A stretch of DNA of 64,000 nt from Heliopora coerulea (Eukaryota; Cnidaria; Anthozoa; Scleralcyonacea; Helioporidae). The position numbers were made by a program, and so were the translations under genes. The stretch is from the NCBI GenBank assembly GCA_030142905.1, contig JASJOG010000017.1:744001-808000 (forward strand), in the 5' to 3' direction. The notes beneath the pieces were generated by a model, which made no database searches, had not been told where the DNA came from, and worked only from the letters and a program-made list of their open reading frames with translations. The number at the start of each line of letters is the position of its first letter. Position 1 is the first letter of the stretch. Positions 32,765 through 42,850 of this stretch are shown in pieces.

Positions 32765-33760
32765 TTCGTTGAATTTCTTCGGCAAACTCAAAGGGATCGA
32801 GGATTGTAAAGTAATTGACAACAAGAGATTTAAGACAGCTGACGCCGTTTGCCCAAAGGGTTCACGTTTAGCCCACCTCTACGGGCGATTGTTTTTACGC
32901 CCACTTTAAGATGGCGAATATTTACTGTGAGAGCCTGAGAACTCAGGCTCGCGTTATATTATAATTCAACGAGTCCTTTCGCCTACGATTCTAGTTAGGA
33001 TTAGGGCTGGGGTTAGGATTAGCGTTAGGGCTAGGATTGGTGCTAGGATTAGGGTGAGTATATCCTAAGCCTAATCCTAGTCCTAATACTAACCTTAATC
33101 TTAACCCTAAATCCTAACCCTAATCCTAACCCTAATCCTAACCCTAATACTAATCATAATCTTAATCCTAACCCTGACCCTAATCCTAACTAGAATCTTA
33201 GGTGAGAGAACTCTTTGAATTATAATATAACGTGAGCGCGAATAGTTCTCAGGCTCTCACGATCAGCATCGGCCATCTTGAAATGGGCGTAAAAACAATC
33301 GCTCTCTACGGTCTTCCGAAAACCAACAAAGACAAACCAGCAATGATAGTGATTGTCTCGGCCAGTAGGACTTATAATTACAAACTACCAAAATGGCTGG
33401 ACGAAAAACTCAAACCTCTTGTCAATAACTTTACAATCTTTGATCTCTTTGAGTTTGCTGGAGAAATTCAACAGAAGGAAATAGCTGAAAATGACATCTT
33501 GGTTTCGTATAATGCATCACCACTCTTTACCGATGTTCATGTCGATGAAACCATCAAATTGCTTGCTGAAAAAGCCTTTGAGAACAACTGGTTTAACCAG
33601 AAACACCAACTAGATAATGTTATTGCCTGAAATATTTTACAAAACAGAATAACGTGAATCAGTATCAGGGGGTCTAAAATACCAAATTTATTTACTAGGT
33701 TTACTCCCAAAGCCAAAATTCTCGATAGCCGTGCTTTGAATTCTTGAAGGATCCCTCTAA
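32765..33760 (+). pseudogene. Penelope-like element RT relic
   Basis: The frame running into the foldback insertion (…KGSRLAHLYG near 32855-32884) continues after it with LPKTNKDKPAMIVIVSASRT, KLPKWLDEKLKPL and NDILVSYNASPLFTDVHVDE (33310-33560), typical fingers and palm blocks of Penelope RT. The frame ends in a stop at 33630, and more decayed RT-like text follows to about 33760. The YxDD motif and GIY-YIG are missing here. Confidence 0.8.
32885..33303. mobile_element. Foldback element with telomere-like TTAGG core
   Basis: Perfect 8-bp target duplications ctctacgg (32877-32884 and 33304-33311) flank inverted arms that start GCGATTGTTTTTACGCCCA and extend about 120 bp. The centre is a run of degenerate GGATTAGGG/GGTTAGG units that switches to CCTAACCC orientation half-way, so the whole element is a long hairpin. 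It is inserted in a Penelope RT frame. Confidence 0.9.
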
Positions 33761-33764
33761 GAAA

Positions 33765-34575
33765 TTTAGATGTGGCCAGGCGATTGCTTTTAAAAGATTT
33801 CTTAGGACTTAATCTACTACAGGCAGATGATTAATTTTTAAATATTTTTCATTTTTAACGGTCGTATCTACGTTATTCTGATCCCAAAGAATTTTGTTAT
33901 TGTTACTACTGCGTAAAGTGCGGAATACCATGAACCAGAGAATACACGTTCCGGTTTTATTAACCGATTTATTGGACAAGATTTCAATTAGAGTGGAACT
34001 TATTGTACTTCGGGTGTCGGTACCTTAAAAACATTACAATTATGCTTAATAATAACAAACCAATCAAATTGCACTGGTTTGAGGAAGCTTCAAGAATACC
34101 TGCAGAAAATGTCAGATCGTGTGTGCAAACTCATTACTGAACAATTTTATCGATGTTTGTCAGAAGACCTGCTGTATTCAAGTCCCAAGTAATATACATC
34201 CACCAACGCAATGATTGCTATATACAAATGCAACAATTAGTGATGGAGCAAGCGGTTATGCTAAGCATAACTAGAAATTGCCACAAAAATGCCTGTTAAT
34301 GTATATGTTTTGTTCATGTCTCTAGATATCCAACATTATCTCATGACACAACCACAGTTCATTTTTTCAACAGAAGGGTGAAATCTTTTATTCCACTCAT
34401 TAGCAATCAAGAGTGCAATGACAACTTATCTCACTGCTGACCTTTGACTAGTACACTGTGATAAACGCTTATTGCATACTGAGTGAATGTCTTAATTTCT
34501 AATGTTCAATGTCTCTTCGACGTTAAACTGGAAGAAAAAGACAAAACTATTTCATTATGGGTGAGTCATGAGATA
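33765..34575. other. Intergenic, nothing recognised
   Basis: AT-rich; no supported gene or repeat. Confidence 0.4.
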
Positions 34576-34579
34576 AGGT

Positions 34580-34726
34580 GGTTAATCAATGTTCACTCGT
34601 GTGATAAAGGCTTTAACATCGCTCATGAAGTTTGAACGTCCACTCGGGGGCCTTGTCCCCAAGTGGCCGTTAAGCTTCACTTGTCGTGTTGAATCCTTTA
34701 TCACACTCGTGACCATTGATTAACCC
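34580..34726. repeat. Palindromic MITE-like hairpin
   Basis: GGTTAATCAATGTTCACTCG...GATAAAGG at the left is matched inverted by CCTTTATC...CATTGATTAACC on the right, around a GGGGGCCTTGTCCCC mini-hairpin. Confidence 0.8.
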
Positions 34727-35725
34727 TTACTAATTTTATATTTGTATAGTATGACCTGCGACTACGTTTAGCTTCGCCGCTGTAATAGTCATAAACAATG
34801 CCCCTTTGTTAATCCTTTACACGAACAAAAGATTTCTGTGCTTGCTTCATTATTCACTGTCTTGCAAATTTTAAATTATGCTGATAGATAAAATCATTGA
34901 GTAAATCAATATGCACTAAAACTACGAAACCTGAGATTAGTTACCTCAAAAAATAATGTTAACTCTTCTGCGCAAGTATAAGCTGAGCGAGTGATGTGCT
35001 TCCTGCCCGCTACATTGATTTACAATGAAGTAATCTAATGACACTTTTAAGAACGGAAAATCAAATTGACATAAAATTTTGACTTTTCTAATGATTGATC
35101 ATAAAACGAACGCCTCCAAAGGAATTGAAAGTGAAAACTTTTCGTCAGTGGAATTCAGAAGATGCCAAGCTGCCGTAATTGGTTTGAGTCCCCTCGTGCC
35201 TGCTACCATAATTATAATCAAAGTATAGGATAAATACCAACAACGGAGGCTTTAAGACAGATACATCCCGAGAGGCCGAAGGCCCCAAGGGATTTATCTG
35301 GCTTAAAGCTGACGTTCAAGGTATTTATCCGTCTTAAAACACGATTAAAGGAGGTTTTCTTCCAGAAATGTTAAGCTGCATGGTTTGTTTTAGTTTTGAG
35401 AAGTAAAAAACATGTCTTCAGTTTGTGTTCCTTCTTGGATTAATTGTTGTCAGAGATTGTAGATACAATCCTCGCTATTTCAGGTATTGTATATACAGTA
35501 CCCGGCAGCTTTTTAAAAGCTTTTTTCTTTAGATAGGTCTCTTCGGAGGAGAAAACCTTCAAAAGAACAAAGAAAACCGACTTAATTGTGTTTTAAGACA
35601 GAGGACAATTACTCGTATTTAATGAATTTTTGTCCCTCGCATTACGATGAAAGTCACTCAAACTACGTCCTCGTGGCTTTTTATCTTACCTGATGCTTGG
35701 GACAATAAAACTTCCGTTCATTCTA

Positions 35726-36025
35726 CAGGGTGTCCCAAAAGAAACGAAAACTATTGAAATCACCAATAACAATTTAATTGTTAGAATTTGAATGCCTTAG
35801 CACTCTGTTGATCTCCACGAGTGCATAAATGATTGATATAAGTAATTTTATACATTCCCACGGGCAAATAATCGCGCACTTTACAAGGCAATTTTCTTGC
35901 CTAAATTTTGACACATGCACCTTGTCAATATTTTACGCATCATTACGTTCAGCTTTTTCGTAGGGCATTCAAATTTTAACAATAAGTGATTTCAATAGTT
36001 TTTCGGTTTTTTTTGGAACACCCTG
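35726..36025. mobile_element. Mariner-type MITE
   Basis: The ends CAGGGTGTCCCAAAA and TTTGGAACACCCTG are inverted and flanked by TA on both sides. The inner TATTGAAATCA/TGATTTCAATA blocks also pair. It is 300 bp with no ORF. TA target duplications and CAGGGTGTCCC ends fit Tc1/mariner. Confidence 0.88.
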
Positions 36026-36529
36026 TATAACCTTTACAAGGTTTTATTTGCATTATTCTTGTCCTAAGGGACTTTATTACGTAAAGTAAGGAATCAATTA
36101 TATTTAGAAAATATACAAAACCCTTGTACCGCGCTTCGCGTAGTGGGCGAGGGGGTCAAATTAATTTTCGACTGTTGGGAGCTACCAACCTCTCTACCTC
36201 CACCCCCGGACCCGCTGCAGCTCTGGGCGGGACTGACACACTTAACTGAAAGAGCAGCCATACTCATTTAAACCATTGCTTCACGATGAAGACGAAAGCT
36301 TAAGTTGGATAAGTTCAGTTCATGTATTTTTTTATCACTCTGTTGCTTGAATATATGTTAAAAAACTATATAATGATGTTACAAATCTTTAGCGTACTTA
36401 CCTAAGCCTGGTGGCGCTCTTCCAGAAGTTATTCATGGATTTTAACTATTTCTGGTTAGGGGATTTTCGATAATTTTCCAACGTTATGCACTGGATTATG
36501 AATACCAATATATGCTTTATCGAGGGAAA

Positions 36530-37310
36530 AATTAATTTAAAACTGAAAGAAAATAATTTTGTGAAGCTGACGTGGCTATCTCCATGAAGTGGCTTTTGGT
36601 GTCATTATACAACACTTCCCTCAGGAGCGGTTGCTTACCCGAGAATGACTTTCCTTTCGATTCCTACGATCAGCCAATCATCCGCTTTGTTTCCAGAATT
36701 TGGGAACCTTTTCAAGTACCTCCACTAGTAGAAATTGGCACAAAGGCTCAGAAAACTATTTTCTATTGGACAGAATGAATCGGTGCATAAAGGAATGTGT
36801 TTGGTTGATAAGCAGCCGTTCTTTGCGAGTAGCATTGTGACAACAGAAAGAGACAGAGAGGAAGACTAACGTGGCTACGCATACATTTCTTGGCAAGATT
36901 GTAGTCATTCGAGTACTGAAGCAAGTTTGGTGATGAGCATTCTTGTTGTTACTCTATACTGATTTAAGCTCAATTGAAGAGAACAAGAATGGTACCTGAA
37001 TTTTCACCAGACGATGGAACTTTTTTAGGGTCCGACTTCCTTACGTTTATCGACAAGTCAGGAGAAATGGTGAAATATTATAGACATTGTGGTCTTTATG
37101 GCATAATACAACAAAAAATTATTTGCCCTTTCCTGTCCGACTTCGGTCTTTCTTTCACAAGTAAAATTGTTTGGTGTTAGCCAGACTAAAATTAAAAAAT
37201 CAGGTACGGACCGGAGAGAATTAATTAAATATGTGAAAAGATTACTTTGGGAGACGGTACTTAAAATGCGCAATCTGCCCGACTTCTAGCCAGGACAATC
37301 GCCGACTATG
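36530..37310 (+). pseudogene. Decayed paralogue of the glycosyltransferase-like gene
   Basis: Nucleotide blocks follow 27100-27690 in the same order: GACGTGGCTAC..., TGATG.GCATTCTTGTTGTTACTCTA near 36930, GAACAAGAATGGTAC near 36980, TAGGGTCCGACTTCCTTACG near 37025, TTATGGCATAATACAACAA near 37095, and TTAAAATGCGCAATCTGCCC near 37260. Stops and indels break the frame. About 130 bp of dispersed-repeat sequence (about 37110-37245, similar to 16786-16845) interrupts it. The DDD-containing part is gone. Confidence 0.8.
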
Positions 37311-37319
37311 ACAATGCCC

Positions 37320-38360
37320 TGATTGAATCAGATGCATATAAACATTAGCTACGATTAGTAACTAATCATACTCAATGTTTATACAAAAGGTTCGGTTATA
37401 GATACGTCCCTCATATTCATTCATCAGAACAACATTCATATAGCACTTCATGCAGGTAATTAGTTCCATCGCCTTTCTTAACTTCTAGAGCAAATCTTCT
37501 TAGCTAGTAGCTCACTTCATCAAAAGTTATCTCTTCCAGCTTTGGAACAAATGGAAATCTAGAGTCTTCTGGTTCGAAATTTCAAAACTCAATGCTCCCT
37601 GCTTCCGACCATTTATTATAACAATTGCTGCTCCACCGTGTATTTCTATTAGCATTGTTCGGTACAGTGCTTTCTCTCGCATTCTGGACGTCTGTTTCTT
37701 CTACGAAAGTAAAACGTTGATGCGACATACTCGTTGTCTTTTAACTGCATGAACCTTACTCAAATTGCACTGCCGAAGACGCTACTCATCAAGCATATAT
37801 ATATGCTAAACTACCCTAAGATTTCAACAGAATAACCAACGACTAGATGAAGTGAAGCATTATCGAATTCCCAATAGTATCAACAGCAACAACAATCATG
37901 TAGTTTTGGTATTGTAAAAATGTTATCATTTATGTATATGCTGTCTAAAATTGTGACATTTATGCCTATATGTCACTCTATTGACCAAAGTGTTACTGTA
38001 TTTACATGAACATAGTTGTATGTAAAATTTGTGTTATATTAAAAAAGGTTCTATTGTTTCATTTACATTATAACAATTACAAAGACAAATGGTTCAAAAA
38101 TGTGTGTTATTGCTATGAAAACAATTTATCAGAAGGCATCAGTTAGCTGATGCCTATACTGTAACTGGACATACATCTCTGTTTGTGCACACTAAAATAA
38201 GGCCCATTCCATTAACATGGATAGTGTTTTAATATATTATCCTTGGCCATGTTACTAAATCATACTTGTCAAAAAAGATCACAGTCAATGATACATTGCC
38301 CACATACATGTGGCAGTATTGGATAATTTGCTATGCGTATGGGTCTCTGAATTTAAAATT
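37320..38360. other. Intergenic, nothing recognised
   Basis: AT-rich sequence between the glycosyltransferase relic and the 3' end of the Harbinger gene. I looked for Harbinger terminal inverted repeats here and did not find a convincing pair with the 39600-39760 flank. Confidence 0.4.
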
Positions 38361-38366
38361 TGTTAA

Positions 38367-39574
38367 TTACTGAAAGTATTCATGAAGAGTTGGAGGTTCC
38401 ACTCCAAAAAACTTTGATGTTTGATTTTGATACATGCAAGTGAGTACATTTCTAAAAAGAGCAGATACTAAATAAAATTTACCAATAGAACTTAATCCTA
38501 TTTTGAGGTTTTTCTTAAAATCCATGAATCTAAAATAATTTGCAATGTCACCAAACAGCCATTCTACGGATACCCTAACAGAACTCATCGATTTGTTGAA
38601 ATCTTGCATTTGAGGTGTAATTTGAGCATTTCTGTATGGTGACTGTAAATGTACACGATGAGGGTAGGCTGGGTCTCCATACAAGCACGTAGACCTGCCA
38701 GTTTGTGAATAAGCATTTTCCTGCAATAGATTTAGTAACCCAGATTCTGCCAGCATTCTTGCATCATGTCTTTTACCCTCTAAAGTAAAAAATTGATAAT
38801 TTCAAAAAATTCTATAATTCAGACTGTTATTAAATTATAGTTAATAATTTTTTTTAAAATCCTCAAAGTGACAATGTTGATCAATGTATAACAACTTTAA
38901 TACCTATTACCTACTGGTCCAAAAATTTGAGCAATCATTCCAGATGGCAGTGTGACTGACTGAAATTTAAGGGCATACACTCTCTTGTGCCCATTGTAAA
39001 CAAGCCTCTGGTTTTTCCCAGGGCGACATATAGGCCTAACAGTCCCATCGATAAACCCAAAGCAATTATCTAATGCTGCTCCCTTTATTGAAATAGCTTC
39101 AGCATATTGCTCAAGTTTGATAGGATTCAAGATTGTCTGGTTCCATCCAGTTATACGATGTTGGTGTTCCTCATAAATATAATCCACAACAGTATTTGTG
39201 ATCATACTCAAGACGGGAACTGGTTTACCAAAGCGAGGTATCATATCACTAAAACGACATGGATAAGCAAGTCGTTTCAGCAATACGCATAAACCTTCGA
39301 TTCCATCGCAGACTGTTCCTTGCTGACATCGAAACTTCGCTGGTACACGAAGAGCCTCAGCTAAGAGAGGTATATCATTTTTTTCCACACGAAATTCTGC
39401 TTTGCAATCGACACTATCCATGGCCTCTAAATTAAAATGATTGTACTCTTCGTATGGAAAACGAGGGTTTTTTGACGTGTGTAGGTCATACAACAGAGCA
39501 AATTCTTCATCATCAATAATATCTTCTTCGTAACCCAAAAGTAATGCATTTCTAGTTTCTTTGAATGAGGCCAT
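38367..39574 (-). CDS. PIF/Harbinger transposase (DDE_Tnp_4), two exons, intact
   Basis: Exon 1 (39574-38911) and exon 2 (38779-38367) on the minus strand join across an intron (38910-38780) with GTAATAG donor and TTTACTTTAG acceptor, giving 358 codons with no stop. The N-terminal half has a predicted helical region. The nuclease core shows GFIDGTVRPICRPGKN (first Asp), YGDPAYP (second Asp) and SVEWLFGD (Glu), the DDE triad of HARBI1-like nucleases. The gene has no disruptions while its surroundings are decayed. No partner Myb/SANT protein gene and no clear TIRs are visible, so it may be a recent element with unseen ends or a domesticated gene. Confidence 0.85.
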
Positions 39575-39846
39575 ATTGGCAAGAATATATATACTTTCTT
39601 TGCTCTACGTTTGGTAAAATTTATAAGCCGTAGCCGTCGCTCGTAAAGCGGTTTCTTAATGCTAAATTTCGCAATACCCGACGGCGTTCTCGTTCCAGTC
39701 TACCCGCGTTTTTCAACGTAGCCGTCGTCGTTTCCCGTCGCGTACCTTAAGGTCTCTATTTTGGATTTACTGACTCTGTCAAAAATGTTCTTGTTTCCTA
39801 CTTCCTCGGAAACCGTAATATTACAAAGTGATAGCATGGCATTCTG

Positions 39847-39903
39847 GTTGATTAGTGATTAAATGGTCCCTCGGCTTTCGGGTACATTTAATCACTAATC
39901 AAC
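39847..39903. repeat. Short perfect hairpin
   Basis: GTTGATTAGTGATTAAATG pairs with CATTTAATCACTAATCAAC around a 19-bp loop. It is probably a tiny palindromic repeat. Confidence 0.85.
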
Positions 39904-40119
39904 CTCATGTCATGCTATTACTTATAAGAGTCACACACCCCTCTCTCTCTCGTCATCTCACATTATATTATATTTGTCATTGCCCATGCGAATCATGTAA
40001 TCCAATACAGTGGTCTCGGATTACACTTCATACTTATACTCGCTGATAGCTTCACGTCACAACTAAAACTAGTTACAATCTCCAAACTATCGGATGAGAA
40101 AGCATTTTTGGTACATCTG

Positions 40120-40460
40120 CAACGGCGCACCCAGGATTTTTGTAAGGTGGGAGCTGGAATGTTAAATTGGCTCCGCCTAGGGGGCTCTGGAGACATTCTT
40201 CGTCAGGTATAATTTGTATTTTAATGTCTTGATTCTGGCATTATGAGTCGACAGTCCTCGTACACAACACCTAAGAAAGATGACCGAGAAATTATGGGAT
40301 TTCACGGTCGTTTATAAGAGCTATCATACATCCCACGCCGTTCGCTTTTAATTTTACGTAACATTATCTTTTATTTCTTTCGTGGAGATAAACAGAAATC
40401 ATTTTTGTGACTGCTTAGGGAGGGACTTAAGCCCCCTACCCTCCCTTGGGTGCGCCACTG
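40120..40460. mobile_element. hAT-type MITE
   Basis: The ends CAACGGCGCACCCA and TGGGTGCGCCACTG are inverted (two differences). The 8-bp flanks tacatctg (40112-40119) and tacatttg (40461-40468) differ by one base. It is 341 bp with no ORF. Confidence 0.85.
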
Positions 40461-41101
40461 TACATTTGTTTACAGAAAACAAACTTTTTTGATGGAGTTA
40501 CTTATGCAAGTATAAAGGCTGGTAAATCTCATCTAGTTACATCTTTTACACTATTGCACTTAGCGTAACGCCCCCTCAGTATTAGTTATAAACATTGCTT
40601 GTTTAACTTAATTGGAACATTGTCTTGTGGTTAACTTAATTCTTTTAATTTTAATTTTTATGTATACCGGTTGTAGCCAACACAATCAGATAAGGAAACG
40701 ATCTTATGAACGCTCATATTAATTTTTGACGCACTAATGAGTTTATCTTACCAAAGACATTCCTTTTTTTACACTCCTTCGTCATTCCTACTAATCTACA
40801 TCTTTCCAATACTAATAAATAAATTACTTATAATTCTCCTTGCACAGACAGTAAAAAGTTGGTTCTCTTTTGTCTCGTAAAAGGTCAGGATACACTGAGC
40901 TCTCACTTTTGCTCGTCGACCATTTAGATCTCAATTACCTCTGTACAGTGAAGTTGTTAAAGTTCATCAGTTACTAACTGGAATTAGCGTACGAGTGTTT
41001 TCAACATTAGCTCGCAGCCTTTTTCTGAGTCACTCAGCCTTGCTTGCTAAAAACTTATTATTTACCAGCATTTTGTCTAAACTTTTTTCTATCCCCCTAG
41101 A

Positions 41102-41102
<1 letters not shown>

Positions 41103-41137
<35 letters not shown>
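41103..41137. repeat. (TA)n microsatellite
   Basis: About 30 bp of TA dinucleotides. Confidence 0.9.
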
Positions 41138-41139
<2 letters not shown>

Positions 41140-42435
41140 TATCAATATCTCTTATAGACTCTGTAAACATATTGTGATTCACCTTTGGTGCGATAATATG
41201 CTATTAAATAATTACAAAAAGTACAACAATCACAACAGTGGGTCCTGGGTTTTCTCCGACATAGTTTGTCTAATCTCGACAGAAGAGAGGAACACACAAT
41301 GTAGAACGATATGTTGCGATCCAAACAAACACTTGATTCCAACTCTAACAAAGCAGATTCGTTTTTTATCGAATTCCAAATGCCACTTTCGAAACAAAAT
41401 CTTACCTCTTTGGCATATACAAAGTTGTGTGTCTACCAATTTTGGTTCTATATTGCTCAATTGCCACGCCCATCACAAATAATCTTATATGGGTCATATA
41501 TATGTGGGTCATTCCATCACCACACAGACTGGATTTTTACCGGATGGCACTGAGTGTCCTTTAAAATATGAACGAAAAACCGTCAGCTGCTAAAGAGTGG
41601 AGGTCGCCATTTTAAGCGACTATGAAATGTTCGCATAGTTCGTGCTTTATTATTTCGTCAAGTACTCAACATATTCCGATCAAAATTTTTTCACCGGTAG
41701 CTAGAGTCGGTATTGTTCTTTTAAAGAATTAATCATATAAACTACGTAATCGATGATGTCCAAGACGACATAGTTTAAACTATGGCAACTTTCGTTAGAT
41801 CCTTGCTTTGAAGGGGTAAAATCGGTCTGTGGGATAGGTCGGACTAATCCGTAATTTTCACATGTTAAGCTTCCAAATGTGATAAAACGGTGGTCCAAAT
41901 TTCGTAGTTGTCCTCGGATTGTTTTAGTAGTAACGAGCGACCTAAATATTGGTATTTTTCAGTAATTGGCTCCTAATCTAAACAAACTATGTGCGAACGC
42001 TAATTTGTGTGATTGTGCTCTTTAATGTGCTCGTATTCAAAAAATCTTCATTTTCGAATTTTTGCAGAGTAAAATATGTTGTCAGAAGTCCTTCCCAGTC
42101 ATTCTTTAACATCGGAAAATGTTACCATCACGTTAAGCGGTGCTAACAGGATAGTGACGTCAGAGTCAGATGAAAGCTATTAAAGATCCAAATTTTAAGA
42201 TTCCTGTATTTGCCCGTTGATAAATTTGATACAATTACTTAGCGTCTGGGACCACTGAACGATATTTTGATTGGGAGGACTTCATCACCCCCCTGAAAAA
42301 ATTAAATTCAATATTTCTGAGACAGTCATGAAGACTTCTTATTTTAATGATTTCTCAGAAACCACAAAACACTGGTTATATTAACAGGAACAACTCAAAT
42401 ACTATCAGCTAATCACTCAAATATTGGATATGTTT
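41140..42435. other. Intergenic, nothing recognised
   Basis: Short frames on both strands (for example 41701-41898 minus) have no recognisable motif. I do not call genes here. Confidence 0.4.
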
Positions 42436-42439
42436 ATCG

Positions 42440-42800
42440 GATATTTAAAATCATAAACTAAAATTCGAGTGTGGTTCTCGCTATGTAGGTAGAACAACTC
42501 AACGGTTAAGTGAAAGGATCAAGCAACATGTGCCAAGTGTTATATGAAACAAGACCACACCAATAAAAAATCAACCGAAAAGGCAATGTGCCTCCGCTCA
42601 AACAATTAATTGTGACTTGGCAATCGGTCGACACTTGTAAAACAGATGTTGTGCCAATAACTATTCAGACTCCAAATTCAGGATCCTGGCAAAGTGCCGC
42701 TCAGCATTCTTCCTAAAGATTATGGAATATGTATATTGGCGTTATTTTGATGTTTAATCCCTCCTACGTTGGATGACATCATTGCCTTTACATCTGGTAT
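42440..42800 (+). pseudogene. Penelope GIY-YIG relic (second family)
   Basis: Broken frames read CGSRYVGRTTQRLSERIKQH near 42475-42535 and NYSDSKFRILAKCRSAFFLK near 42660-42715, the core and tail of a GIY-YIG endonuclease domain at a Penelope-like C-terminus. There are stops between blocks, and no RT upstream. Confidence 0.75.
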
Positions 42801-42850
42801 AAATATAAGCTGATAACTCATTTCTAAACAGTTAGTAGAACAGGGAACAG

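Noticed and set aside
32998..33195. Telomere or chromosome end
   Set aside because: The TTAGG-like units are degenerate, switch orientation, and lie inside an element with perfect target duplications.
41701..41898. 65-codon minus-strand frame with plausible composition
   Set aside because: No motif, no neighbouring coding blocks and no repeat copy in the window to support it.
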